This document shows, one piece after another, positions 9,516 through 18,713 of a DNA stretch of 47,634 bases (within the stretch, counting starts at the first letter, position 1; the number at the start of each line of letters is the position of its first letter). Source of the stretch: JBNKZU01 sp050301795 (GTDB lineage Bacteria > Pseudomonadota > Gammaproteobacteria > Thiohalomonadales > Thiohalomonadaceae). The position numbers were made by a program, and so were the translations under genes. The notes beneath the pieces are model-generated. The model saw only the letters and a list, made by a program, of their open reading frames with translations. It made no database searches and was not told where the DNA came from. The DNA is taken from assembly GCA_050301795.1 (NCBI GenBank), contig JBNKZU010000037.1, forward strand, positions 1 to 47,634, given 5' to 3'.

Positions 9516-11837
9516 ATGCATAGTTTTTTAAAGTATTTTAAGCCATTTTTATCGTTGTCATTATTGATAGGGTCATCTCATCTATTTGCGTTTGAACCGT
9601 TCTATATCCACGACATTCGTGTTGAAGGGTTAAAACGAATTGATATCGGTACGGTATACAACTATCTACCCCTTCAAAAAGGTGAAAGGCTCGATAAATT
9701 TAGCTCTTCTGATGCTATTCGTACGCTCTATAAAACAGGTTTCTTTAAAGAGATTAACCTTGAACAAGATGGCAATGATCTCATTATTCACCTCTCTGAA
9801 AGACCTGCTATCGCCAGTATTGAACTGACTGGTGGTGCAAAAGCTGATCGGGATATGTTGAAGGAGAACCTAAAAGGGTTAGGTTTTGCTGAAGGTAGAA
9901 TCTTTAACCAGGGGCTAATGGATAGGGTGTCGCAGCAGCTTAAGATGCAACACTACTCGCAAGGTAAATATAACGCTAACGTATCTGTTGATGTTGAACC
10001 GCTTGAACGTAACCGGGTTGCAGTAAAGCTAAATATTGAAGCAGGTGATGTGGCCGCTATTCATCGTTTTAAAATCATCGGTAACAAAGCCTATTCTGAT
10101 GATCTCTTAAATGGCATTATCGAATCCGGCCAGAAACCGTTAATCCCTCTTTTTGATAGCCAGGCTGAGTATTCAAAGCAGAAGCTTGCCGCAGATCTTG
10201 AATCAATTCGTTCCCATTATATGGATAACGGATATCTGAAATTTAATATTGAATCGACCCAGGTATCGATCACCCCAGATCGAAAAGATGTCTACATTAC
10301 GATTAATCTGGATGAGGGTGAGCAGTATAAGGTTAAGGATGTTGCAATCACCGGAAATACCATTTTACCGAAAAGTGATCTGATGCAACTCGTTACTGTC
10401 GAGAAAGGGAAGTTTTTCTCGCGTAAACAGGTGATAGAGACCTCGCAACTGATTACTGAGAAGCTGGGTGATATTGGATACGCCTTTGCCAATATCAACC
10501 CAATCCCAGAAATCGACGAAGAGACCAAGGATGTGTCATTAACTTATATGGTCGATGCAGGTGAACGTGTTTATGTACGCCGAATCAATATTAATGGACA
10601 CAAGACAACAAAAGATGAAGTGCTTCGTCGAGAGTTCAGGCAAATGGAGGCAGGTTGGATCTCAACAGCGCAAATCAAACGCTCTCAAACCCGATTGAAT
10701 CGACTTGGATTTTTTGAGGATGTCTCTGTAAGCACGCCACAGGTTCAAGGAACAAATGATCAGGTTGATGTTGATGTCACAGTAAAAGAGAGAGATAGTT
10801 TTGGTACCTTTAATGCTGGAATGGGATATGGAAATACAACAGGATTAAACCTGTCAGCGAGCATTAACTGGGAAAACTTTTTAGGAACCGGCAAAAAGTA
10901 CACTTTGGAAGTCAATAATAGTGATGTTAATCGGGTCTATCGCTTTAGTCAGTTTGATCCCTATTTTACGCTCGATGGTATTAGTCAGAACTTTAATATT
11001 GCGATGACAACCACCGATTCGACCCAGGCCAACACCACACAGTATACAACTGATAACTACAATATTAGCTATAACCTCGGGATTCCGATTAGCGAGTTTG
11101 ATACGCTAAAGATTGGTGCTGAGGCTGAACGTACTGTGATCAATATTGATACAGGTACATCAAGCTATATTCAGACCTATTGCTCAACGTATGCGTCTTT
11201 AACCGATTGTAAGTTTGACGCGGTTAAGATTAGCGGCAGTATCTCTCACGATACACGTAATCGTGCGATATTTCCGACCGATGGTTCATCAACCACATTC
11301 TCAGGCAATATCTCTCTTCCTATGGGAGCGGATTACCAGACCTTCTATAAGCTGAATATCAACCGTAAAAGCTACTATCCACTATCGGATTCGATTACTT
11401 TTTCAACATTTGCAGATCTTGCTTATGCTGCAGTATATGGTGATAGTTCAGAATTGTTACCCTATGAGCGCTACTATACCGGCGGTATGCGTTCAGTGCG
11501 CGGGTATCAATCGAACAGTCTTGGTGCTACAGGTACATTAGATAGTAATGGCTTACCCATCGGTGGTGATACCCGTGTCTTGGCAAGTGCAGAGTTAATT
11601 GTGCCACCACCGTTTACCGGACAAGATAACTCAATGCGTATGGGAGTGTTTATTGATGCTGGTAACGTGTTCGATAGCGATTCTGGATATGATATGAGCG
11701 AACTGAGATACTCTGCCGGTTTAAGTATGATGTGGATAACACCAATAGGGCCATTAAAGTTCAGTTTCTCGAAGCCGATGAATAATAAACCAACAGATAT
11801 AGTAGAAAGTTTCCAGTTTACGATTGGTACGATCTGA
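9516..11837 (+). CDS. bamA: BamA, outer-membrane protein assembly factor
   Basis: BamA is the Omp85 barrel that inserts beta-barrel proteins into the outer membrane. The 773-residue product starts with a signal peptide ending near LLIGSSHLFA. About 400 residues follow that fit five POTRA domains (IHDIRVEGLKRI begins the first), and then a C-terminal 16-strand barrel. The loop-6 motif appears as MRSVRGYQSN near residue 656. The final residues FQFTIGTI are a little atypical, since most BamA proteins end in a Phe- or Trp-terminal beta-signal. It is followed by the periplasmic chaperone gene skp. Confidence 0.97.
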   Translation: MHSFLKYFKPFLSLSLLIGSSHLFAFEPFYIHDIRVEGLKRIDIGTVYNYLPLQKGERLDKFSSSDAIRTLYKTGFFKEINLEQDGNDLIIHLSERPAIASIELTGGAKADRDMLKENLKGLGFAEGRIFNQGLMDRVSQQLKMQHYSQGKYNANVSVDVEPLERNRVAVKLNIEAGDVAAIHRFKIIGNKAYSDDLLNGIIESGQKPLIPLFDSQAEYSKQKLAADLESIRSHYMDNGYLKFNIESTQVSITPDRKDVYITINLDEGEQYKVKDVAITGNTILPKSDLMQLVTVEKGKFFSRKQVIETSQLITEKLGDIGYAFANINPIPEIDEETKDVSLTYMVDAGERVYVRRININGHKTTKDEVLRREFRQMEAGWISTAQIKRSQTRLNRLGFFEDVSVSTPQVQGTNDQVDVDVTVKERDSFGTFNAGMGYGNTTGLNLSASINWENFLGTGKKYTLEVNNSDVNRVYRFSQFDPYFTLDGISQNFNIAMTTTDSTQANTTQYTTDNYNISYNLGIPISEFDTLKIGAEAERTVINIDTGTSSYIQTYCSTYASLTDCKFDAVKISGSISHDTRNRAIFPTDGSSTTFSGNISLPMGADYQTFYKLNINRKSYYPLSDSITFSTFADLAYAAVYGDSSELLPYERYYTGGMRSVRGYQSNSLGATGTLDSNGLPIGGDTRVLASAELIVPPPFTGQDNSMRMGVFIDAGNVFDSDSGYDMSELRYSAGLSMMWITPIGPLKFSFSKPMNNKPTDIVESFQFTIGTI

Positions 11838-11871
11838 TCGATGATATAGAAAAGTCAAAAGGGTAAAGACG

Positions 11872-12408
11872 ATGAAAATGATGAGAAAGGTTGTTATGGT
11901 TTTAGCGATGCTGGTTGTTGCAGTATCAGTACAAGCTGAGGGAACAAATATCGCATTCATTAATACAACGCAGGTTGTCGAAAGAGTCCCTCAATCACAG
12001 GTCATCCGTGAGTCATTGCAGCGTGAATTCTCACCTAAGGAAGCAGAACTAACTACAAAACAAAACAACATCAAACAACTTGATGAGAAGCTGCAACGTG
12101 ATGGCGCAATCATGAGTGCGACTGAAAAGCGCAAACTTGAGCGAGAGGTGATGGCAAAACAGCGTGAGTTTCAGCAAGAGCGTGAGTTGTTTGCAAAAGA
12201 GCTTAATCAACGTAGAACTGATGAGCTTTCAAAGTTACAGGCGCAGATCTCACAAGCCGTTATCGGTATTGCTAAAGAGCGTCAATTCGATATGGTGCTA
12301 GAGTCAGGTGTGGTATTTGTTGTGAATGATGTGAATATCACTGATACAGTCGTTGAATGGATGACTGAGATGTACAATAAAGAGACACCACCACTTAAGC
12401 TGCAATAG
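11872..12408 (+). CDS. skp: Skp/OmpH periplasmic chaperone
   Basis: Skp is a trimeric periplasmic holdase that carries unfolded outer-membrane proteins to BamA. The 178-residue product has a signal peptide ending near VSVQA (about residue 22), then NIAFINTTQVVERVPQSQ. A long charged helical region rich in Lys, Glu, Gln and Arg forms the coiled-coil arms. A ribosome-binding site (AAAGGG) precedes the ATG. Position between bamA and lpxD is canonical. Confidence 0.94.
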   Translation: MKMMRKVVMVLAMLVVAVSVQAEGTNIAFINTTQVVERVPQSQVIRESLQREFSPKEAELTTKQNNIKQLDEKLQRDGAIMSATEKRKLEREVMAKQREFQQERELFAKELNQRRTDELSKLQAQISQAVIGIAKERQFDMVLESGVVFVVNDVNITDTVVEWMTEMYNKETPPLKLQ

Positions 12409-12439
12409 AGAATAATTTTCGGATCATCGTGCTCATATT

Positions 12440-13468
12440 ATGAATAAGGGCTTCACTCTACAGCAGATCGCAGATCACCTTGGAGCTACGCTTCATGGGG
12501 ATCCTACTGCTGTTGTTACTGGTGTCTGTTCATTAGATGATGCCAAGGCAAATGCGCTCTCTTTCCTATCATCGGGTAAACATAAAAAGCATCTTAAAAC
12601 GACACAGGTTACAGCGGTATTAATTAGTGAAGAGGATGCAGAGGATAATCCGGTTGCGTCGATTGTCTGCGATAATCCATACCTTGCCTATGCCAGAGTA
12701 AGCTCACTCTTTGCTGTTACCACTCCTTCAGTTGGAGTTCATAATACAGCCACTCTTGAGTCAGATGTGGCCATCGGAAAAGGTGTTTCAATTGGAGCGC
12801 ATTGTTATATCGGCTCTGAGGTTACGATTGGTGATGGTGTGGTTATTGATGCCGGCAGTGTTATCAATAAGGGATGCACGATAGGTAATAACACACGACT
12901 CTATGCAAATGTAACGGTTTACCACAATGTTCGTATTGGTGCGGATTGTATTATCCACTCAGGTGCGGTTATTGGTAGTGATGGCTTCGGGTTTGCCAAT
13001 GATAACGGTGCGTGGGTCAAGATACATCAACTTGGAAGTGTGGTTATCGGTGATCGGGTCGAAGTTGGCGCAAATACATGCATCGATCGTGGCGCGATAA
13101 ACGATACCGTCATAGCTGATGGCGTAAAGCTCGATAACCTGATTCAGGTTGCACATAATGTAAAAATTGGTAAAGATTCAGCTCTTGCGGGGTGTGTCGG
13201 TATAGCAGGTAGTGCAGAGCTTGGTGAACGAGTCGCTGTTGGTGGTGCGGTGACGATTTTAGGGCATTTATCGATACATGATGATGTTATGATTACAGCA
13301 CACTCTTTGGTTCCGAACTCTATAAAAGAGCCTGGTGTCTTCTCATCAGGAACACCACTACAGCCAAAGGCACAATGGCAGAAGAACTATATTCGATTTA
13401 AACAGATCGACCAGATGTCTAAACAAATCAAGGCATTGGAACAACAATTAAACGATATTAAGAAATAA
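12440..13468 (+). CDS. lpxD: UDP-3-O-acyl-glucosamine N-acyltransferase
   Basis: LpxD adds the second 3-hydroxyacyl chain (on N2) in lipid A synthesis, using acyl-ACP, in the cytoplasm. The 342-residue protein has an N-terminal uridine-binding domain (residues 1-100) and a left-handed beta-helix built from hexapeptide repeats (VAIGKGVSIG, VTIGDGVVID and others). The catalytic-histidine region is IQVAHNVKIG. In this genome the acceptor may be a diamino sugar, see gnnA and gnnB. Confidence 0.96.
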   Translation: MNKGFTLQQIADHLGATLHGDPTAVVTGVCSLDDAKANALSFLSSGKHKKHLKTTQVTAVLISEEDAEDNPVASIVCDNPYLAYARVSSLFAVTTPSVGVHNTATLESDVAIGKGVSIGAHCYIGSEVTIGDGVVIDAGSVINKGCTIGNNTRLYANVTVYHNVRIGADCIIHSGAVIGSDGFGFANDNGAWVKIHQLGSVVIGDRVEVGANTCIDRGAINDTVIADGVKLDNLIQVAHNVKIGKDSALAGCVGIAGSAELGERVAVGGAVTILGHLSIHDDVMITAHSLVPNSIKEPGVFSSGTPLQPKAQWQKNYIRFKQIDQMSKQIKALEQQLNDIKK

Positions 13469-13484
13469 CCAGAAGGGCAGACTA

Positions 13485-13931
13485 TTGAACACAATGGATA
13501 TATTAGAGATCCTAGAACACCTACCGCATAGATTTCCATTTCTACTGGTCGATCGAGTTCTGGACTATGAAAAAGGGGTTTCACTTCGTGCAGTGAAGAA
13601 TATCTCTGTCAACGAGCCATTCTTTCCCGGCCATTTTCCAAAAAATCCAATCTTTCCTGGTGTATTGATTATGGAGGCGTTAGCCCAGGCAACAGGTCTG
13701 CTCGCCTTTAAAACCCGTGGCTATAAGCCTAAAGAGGATTCAGTCTACTTTTTTGCGGGCATTGATAACTGTCGTTTTAAACAACCCGTCGTTCCTGGGG
13801 ATCAGCTGATTCTAGAGGTTGAGGTTGTAAAAGAGAAACGTGGGATCTGGAAGTTTAAGGGTGTTGCCAAGGTCGATGACAAAGTCGTTGCCAGTGCAGA
13901 TCTAATGTGTGCAGAGCAGGATAAAAAATGA
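13485..13931 (+). CDS. fabZ: 3-hydroxyacyl-ACP dehydratase FabZ
   Basis: FabZ dehydrates 3-hydroxyacyl-ACP in fatty acid elongation and competes with LpxA and LpxD for the same substrates. The 148-residue hot-dog-fold protein carries LPHRFPFLLVDRV and the active-site segment FFPGHFPKNPIFPG (H50), with the glutamate at E64 in MEALAQ. I take the TTG at 13485 as start because AGAAGGGCAG lies 7 bases before it; the alternative ATG at 13494 has poorer spacing. It overlaps lpxA by 4 bases (ATGA). Confidence 0.95.
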   Translation: MNTMDILEILEHLPHRFPFLLVDRVLDYEKGVSLRAVKNISVNEPFFPGHFPKNPIFPGVLIMEALAQATGLLAFKTRGYKPKEDSVYFFAGIDNCRFKQPVVPGDQLILEVEVVKEKRGIWKFKGVAKVDDKVVASADLMCAEQDKK

Positions 13932-14710
13932 GCGAAATTCATCCAACAGCCATTATCGATCCGGCTGCAACGCTGGGTGAAAACGTCTCTATCGGTGCCT
14001 ATTCAATTATTGGTTCCGATGTAGTGATTGGTAACAATTGTTGGATAGGCCCACATGTGGTGATCAATGGGCCAACCACAATTGGTAATGACAACAAGAT
14101 CTATCAATATTCTTCCATTGGTGAGGCACCACAGGATCTTAAATATAATGGCGAGCCAACCCGTTTAGAGATCGGTGATCGAAATGTGATTCGTGAGAGT
14201 TGTACCCTCAATCGGGGTACGGTTTCGGGTGGTGGTGTCACTCGTGTGGGTAACGATAACCTGTTTATGGCCTATGTTCACCTTGCACATGATTGTCAGG
14301 TGGGTAGTAAAACCATCTTTGCCAATAACTCATCACTTGCGGGTCACGTCTCAGTGGGAGATCAGGCAACACTTGGAGGCTTTACGATTGTGCATCAATT
14401 TACCTCTATTGGTGCCCATGCCTTTTTAGGGCTTGGATCGGTTGTTCTTAAAGATATTCCACCCTATGTGATAGCGAATGGATATCCGGCAGTACCACAT
14501 GGCATTAATAAAGAGGGATTAAAGCGTCGCGGATTTACGCCTGACGATATTATGAAAGTTCGTCGTGCCTATAAAGTGCTCTATCGTTCAGGGTTATCGT
14601 TCGATGATGCCAAGAACGAGTTGGAGGCATTGGGACAAGAGAATGCGTCGGTAAAGGTGTTTGCAGATTTTATTATTAATGCACGTCGCAGTATTGCGAG
14701 GGCAAAATAG
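13928..14710 (+). CDS. lpxA: LpxA, UDP-GlcNAc (or GlcNAc3N) acyltransferase
   Basis: LpxA transfers the first 3-hydroxyacyl chain to the 3-position of the UDP sugar, the first lipid A step. The 260-residue protein is a hexapeptide beta-helix with catalytic H121 in VHLAHDC (E. coli H125). Two positions differ from E. coli. The residue matching the acyl-chain ruler G173 is L169 (in AHAFLGLGS), which predicts a chain shorter than C14. The residue matching H99 is asparagine (NRGT instead of HRGT). Substrate choice may be the 3-amino sugar given the neighbouring gnnA and gnnB. It converges on lpxB with a 2-base gap. Confidence 0.95.
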   Translation: MSEIHPTAIIDPAATLGENVSIGAYSIIGSDVVIGNNCWIGPHVVINGPTTIGNDNKIYQYSSIGEAPQDLKYNGEPTRLEIGDRNVIRESCTLNRGTVSGGGVTRVGNDNLFMAYVHLAHDCQVGSKTIFANNSSLAGHVSVGDQATLGGFTIVHQFTSIGAHAFLGLGSVVLKDIPPYVIANGYPAVPHGINKEGLKRRGFTPDDIMKVRRAYKVLYRSGLSFDDAKNELEALGQENASVKVFADFIINARRSIARAK

Positions 14711-14712
14711 TC

Positions 14713-15843
14713 TTAAGCAAGTTGCTCAATAACAAGTTGGGCAACCTTTTTCGATGCGCCGCTTTCACCGAGCTTGCTTCTAATCAAACGCTGTTTCTCT
14801 CGCATCCGCTCTGCGGTTTGTTGTTCATTGAGAAGAGCGGACACCTCTTTAGCAATCGATACAGGTGTTGCGTCGTCCTGTAATAGCTCTGGGGCAATCC
14901 GTTCACCTGCCACAATATTACACAGAGCAATATCTTTGACCTTAATCATTCGTGACATAATCTTATAACTTAGTGAATTCATGCGGTAGACCACAACCAG
15001 CGGAACCTCCATTAATGAGATCTCCAAGGTTGCTGTTCCTGATGCTGTAACGATCGCATCACAGGCACGCATTACATCATAGGGTCGTCCGGGTACAATC
15101 TTGATATCAAGTTGATTGTTAACAAGAAAGGGATCCAAATCCTCTTGTTTTAAAGTTGTAGCACGAGGCAGAATAAATTGAACTTCAGGGGTGGATTGAT
15201 GGATAAGATTTGCGGTTTCCAACAACAGCGGTAATAACCTTTTGATCTCACTTCGGCGAGAGCCAGGGAATAGCCCGAGTACCTGTTTATCAGGACTCAT
15301 TCCGAATGTGGTTTTTGCATCAAAATGGCTAAGGTTTGATTTAACCTCATCAACAAGTGGATGGCCGACAAAGCTTACAGGAACTCCCGCCTTTTCATAG
15401 AAAGGGACTTCAAACGGAAAAACAACCGCCATCATATCGACCAGTTGTTTGATCTTGAATACACGTTTCTGACGCCATGCCCACACCTGTGGACTGATAT
15501 AAAAGAGCACTTTTACACCAGATTCTTTTGCTGTTTTCGCAAGCCGTAAGTTAAAGTCAGGATAGTCGATTAATATTAGTAGATCCGGTTTTTGCGTTTT
15601 AACCCTCTCGCGCATCATATCAAGTGCGCCGAAGATTGTTTTCCGATGAACCAATACCTCAAGCAGCCCGACAACCGCGATATCAGCTGAGTCGACAAAG
15701 GTTTCAACCCCAGCCTTACGCATATACTCACCACCGATACCGCTAAAATGAATATCAGGATTAATCTTTAAGGCTTCTTCAACCAGACGGGCACCATGGT
15801 GATCACCTGATGCCTCGCCAGCAACAATTAATACTTCTTTCAT
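14713..15843 (-). CDS. lpxB: Lipid A disaccharide synthase, on the opposite strand
   Basis: LpxB (glycosyltransferase family 19) condenses UDP-2,3-diacylglucosamine with lipid X to form the lipid A disaccharide at the inner membrane. The 376-residue product begins MKEVLIVAGEASGDHHGA and contains FYISPQVWAWRQKR, LPFLFPGSRRSEIKR-like GLFPGSRRSEIKR, and SGTATLEISLMEVPLVVVYR. It is usually co-directional with lpxA. Here it is inverted, runs toward lpxA, and is the last gene of a minus-strand trio with gnnB and gnnA; its start abuts the gnnB stop. Confidence 0.97.
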   Translation of the reverse strand: MKEVLIVAGEASGDHHGARLVEEALKINPDIHFSGIGGEYMRKAGVETFVDSADIAVVGLLEVLVHRKTIFGALDMMRERVKTQKPDLLILIDYPDFNLRLAKTAKESGVKVLFYISPQVWAWRQKRVFKIKQLVDMMAVVFPFEVPFYEKAGVPVSFVGHPLVDEVKSNLSHFDAKTTFGMSPDKQVLGLFPGSRRSEIKRLLPLLLETANLIHQSTPEVQFILPRATTLKQEDLDPFLVNNQLDIKIVPGRPYDVMRACDAIVTASGTATLEISLMEVPLVVVYRMNSLSYKIMSRMIKVKDIALCNIVAGERIAPELLQDDATPVSIAKEVSALLNEQQTAERMREKQRLIRSKLGESGASKKVAQLVIEQLA

Positions 15844-16938
15844 TTATAGAGCGTTTCTTACGACATCCATAATCATATCTACTTTGTCATCTTCCAGTTC
15901 AGGATAGATTGGTAATGACATACAGGTTTGAGAAACCTTCTCAGAAACAGGCAGTGACTGCCCTTTACATGAATTCGCAAATACTTCCTGCTGATGTAGA
16001 GGAATAGGGTAGTAGACCGCACAGCCGATCTGCTGTTCTCTCAGTGCCGCCATGATTTGATCACGCTTTTCAGTGATTAAGGTGTACTGGTGATAGACAT
16101 GCTTACCAATACCATCTTCAGCGGGAGGTGTAACACCATCCATCTGTGCCAGTGCTGCGCTGTAACGATGAGCAACGCGGCGGCGGCCTTCGTTATAGTC
16201 GTCAATATGTTTTAGTTTAGCGCGCAAGATTATGGCCTGTAATTCATCAAGGCGTGAGTTAAAACCAAGCTCAGAGTGGTGATACTGCTTCCAGCTACCA
16301 TGGTTACGTAATACCCGAAGATGCTCAGCCATATCTGCGGAATTGGTTGTAACAAGACCACCATCACCAAAACAGCCGAGGTTTTTGCTGGGGAAGAAAC
16401 TAAAGGCACCGGCGTTACCAAAACTACCGGTCTGTTTGCCATCAATCGAAGCACCAAACGACTGGGCACAATCCTCGACCACGGCCAGTCCATGTTTTGC
16501 AGCCATAGACATCACTGCATTCATATCGACAGGTTGACCAAAGATATGGACTGGAATAATGGCCTTGGTTTTAGAGGTGATGGCTGCTTCTGCCTGAGCC
16601 AGGTCAATGTTGTAGGTATCTGGATCAATATCAACGAATACCGGCGTAGCACCGACATAAAGAATCGCTTCTGCTGTAGCGATAAATGTAAATGGGGTCG
16701 TGATTACCTCATCTCCCTCTTTTATACCGGCAGCAATCAATCCGAGATGTAGGGCATCGGTACCCGAAGCACAACCAACAGCATGTTCACACCCAAGGTA
16801 GCTGGCTGCCTCTTCTTCAAAGGCTCGTACATTCGGACCAAGAATGAATTGCGTGTTTTCCAACGCATTAAGTAACGCTGCATCAATCTCAGATTTTAAT
16901 GTCTGGTATTGCCCTTTTAGATCAACCATTGGAATCAT
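15844..16938 (-). CDS. gnnB: DegT/DnrJ-family PLP aminotransferase, probably GnnB (UDP-3-keto-GlcNAc transaminase)
   Basis: The protein is a sugar aminotransferase of the DegT/DnrJ/EryC1 family. The 364-residue sequence has EDCAQSFGA (residues 155-163), the PLP-binding lysine K185 in FFPSKNLGCFGDGG, and a C-terminal YPIPLHQQ segment. Members convert keto sugars to amino sugars with glutamate as donor. The specific assignment is inferred from context. It lies between lpxB and a Gfo/Idh oxidoreductase next to lpxA, the arrangement known for gnnA/gnnB of Acidithiobacillus ferrooxidans, which make UDP-GlcNAc3N for lipid A with all-amide chains. The main alternative is a WbpE-type enzyme for surface polysaccharide. 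Confidence 0.78.
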   Translation of the reverse strand: MIPMVDLKGQYQTLKSEIDAALLNALENTQFILGPNVRAFEEEAASYLGCEHAVGCASGTDALHLGLIAAGIKEGDEVITTPFTFIATAEAILYVGATPVFVDIDPDTYNIDLAQAEAAITSKTKAIIPVHIFGQPVDMNAVMSMAAKHGLAVVEDCAQSFGASIDGKQTGSFGNAGAFSFFPSKNLGCFGDGGLVTTNSADMAEHLRVLRNHGSWKQYHHSELGFNSRLDELQAIILRAKLKHIDDYNEGRRRVAHRYSAALAQMDGVTPPAEDGIGKHVYHQYTLITEKRDQIMAALREQQIGCAVYYPIPLHQQEVFANSCKGQSLPVSEKVSQTCMSLPIYPELEDDKVDMIMDVVRNAL

Positions 16939-16958
16939 GTTCTGCTCCTGATATCCAG

Positions 16959-17903
16959 TTAATTTGTTTGTAATTTGAGTAGTTCGCTAATGCGAATGGC
17001 GGTATCTAATGCCTGACGACCATCTTCACCGGTGACAGGTGGTTGTTTACCGGTTTCGATTGCCTCAAGGAATGCATTGATTTCTGCCATGATTGCATCA
17101 GAGTTATCAAAAACTGACTCTTTGCTGATAATTTCGGGAATTCCAGGGAACATCTCCTTCTCACCAGTTTGATGTACAGAGAGGATTTTGTCCTGAAAGT
17201 CGATCGAGATATAGGCTTCTTTTTGAAAGATACGCATCTTGCGCTGAGGTCTTGTGCTTACCCTGCTGGCGGTGACATTGGCCACACAACCATTCTCAAA
17301 CGTGATGCGTGTGTTGGCGATATCGATCTCTTTGGTCAGAACCGATACACCGTTAGCATCTATGTTCTGAATTGGTGATCGTACAAGGTTCTGGATAATA
17401 TCAATATCGTGAATCATTAAATCGAGTATTACATTGACATCAGCTCCACGCGGATTAAATGGAGCCAGGCGATGTGATTCAATAAATTGTGGTGTTTCCA
17501 GTACATCATCTAAGGCCAATACAGCCGAGTTGAAGCGCTCAAGATGCCCAACCTGAAGCTTGAGATCACGATCCTTTGCAATAGCGATGAGTTCATCAGC
17601 CTCAGCAACAGTGACCGTGATCGGCTTTTCCAATAGAACATGGATGCCATTTTCGAGACACGCTTTTGCAACCTTGTGGTGAAGCTGAGTTGGAACAACG
17701 ATGCTGACAGCATCAACTTTACCAAAAAGCGCTTTGTAATCAGTCAAAGCCTCTGTCTGACACTCTTCAGCGACACGCTTGGCACTTTGCTCGTTGGCAT
17801 CAACAACAGCGACGAGTTCAGCATTTGGAAGGGCAGCATACTTCTGGGCATGAAATCGACCAAGATAACCAACACCGATAACGGCAGTACGAATTTTTTT
17901 CAT
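16959..17903 (-). CDS. gnnA: Gfo/Idh/MocA oxidoreductase, probably GnnA (UDP-GlcNAc 3-dehydrogenase)
   Basis: The protein is an NAD(P)-dependent sugar oxidoreductase. The 314-residue sequence has the Rossmann glycines in VIGVGYLGRFH (G10, G12, G15), the family EKP motif with K93 (LLEKPI), and DLMIHDIDI carrying the conserved histidine region. GnnA oxidises the 3-OH of UDP-GlcNAc, and the keto product is the substrate of the adjacent aminotransferase. It is first in the minus-strand trio gnnA-gnnB-lpxB and divergent from rnhB. No good ribosome-binding site is seen before the ATG. The family is broad, so the substrate is inferred from the lipid A neighbourhood. Confidence 0.76.
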   Translation of the reverse strand: MKKIRTAVIGVGYLGRFHAQKYAALPNAELVAVVDANEQSAKRVAEECQTEALTDYKALFGKVDAVSIVVPTQLHHKVAKACLENGIHVLLEKPITVTVAEADELIAIAKDRDLKLQVGHLERFNSAVLALDDVLETPQFIESHRLAPFNPRGADVNVILDLMIHDIDIIQNLVRSPIQNIDANGVSVLTKEIDIANTRITFENGCVANVTASRVSTRPQRKMRIFQKEAYISIDFQDKILSVHQTGEKEMFPGIPEIISKESVFDNSDAIMAEINAFLEAIETGKQPPVTGEDGRQALDTAIRISELLKLQTN

Positions 17904-18019
17904 AATAGGATGAGAACTCTTGTGAAGCTTGTTAATGAAGTACCAATGGTGTGAAATGATCGCATTTCGACAACCCTAAATCAATGTAATGTGATGAATT
18001 GGAACGGATATTTGTAAAT

Positions 18020-18598
18020 ATGAACCCTGATAGAGCGTATATAGCCGGAGTGGATGAGGTCGGGCGTGGGCCTTTGGCCGGGCCAGTAGTCACGGCTGCG
18101 GTGATCCTTGATCCCAATAATCCAATCGAAGGTTTGATGGATTCAAAAAAGTTAAGCCAAAAACGCAGAGAATCACTTGCCTTAGAGATTAAGCAGAAGG
18201 CACTTAGCTGGTCTATTGGACGATCTGAGGTCGAGGAGATTGATCAAATCAACATACTTAATGCAACGATGAAAGCAATGACTCGCGCCGTCAACGCACT
18301 ATCGATTAAGCCGCATAAGGTTTTAATTGATGGTAATCGGATCCCCTCAGATCTCATGATCAATGCTGAGGCGGTTATAAAGGGTGATTCATTAGTCGAG
18401 GAGATCAGTGCGGCATCGATAATCGCAAAGGTTGAGCGAGATCAAGAGATGGAAGTGATGGATAAAAAGTATCCGGAATATGGATTTGCCAAACACAAAG
18501 GCTATCCAACCAAGGCGCATATTAGTGCACTAAAAGCGTCTGGAATAACGGAGATTCATCGAAAAAGTTTCAAGCCAGTTAGTGATTTAATTAAATGA
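18020..18598 (+). CDS. rnhB: Ribonuclease HII
   Basis: RNase HII cleaves RNA in RNA-DNA hybrids and single ribonucleotides in DNA. The 192-residue product has the catalytic AGVDEVGRGPLAGPVV with the first acidic residues, SLKK-type DSKKLSQKRR, LIDGNRIP, and the KGD-EEISAASIIAKV region. The ATG at 18020 gives a family-typical short N-terminus; an in-frame TTG at 17999 would add 7 residues, and neither has an ideal ribosome-binding site. rnhB usually follows lpxB, so its position marks the far end of the inverted lpxB block. Confidence 0.93.
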   Translation: MNPDRAYIAGVDEVGRGPLAGPVVTAAVILDPNNPIEGLMDSKKLSQKRRESLALEIKQKALSWSIGRSEVEEIDQINILNATMKAMTRAVNALSIKPHKVLIDGNRIPSDLMINAEAVIKGDSLVEEISAASIIAKVERDQEMEVMDKKYPEYGFAKHKGYPTKAHISALKASGITEIHRKSFKPVSDLIK

Positions 18599-18713
18599 GG
18601 GGCTATAATTACAGCTAGTTTTTAAATCTTCATGTTCAATTAAGGACAATACTAAAAAATAGCTTTGGAAGGAGAGATTTAAACCCTTTTTTTTGAATAA
18701 AGGAGTAACCCCC

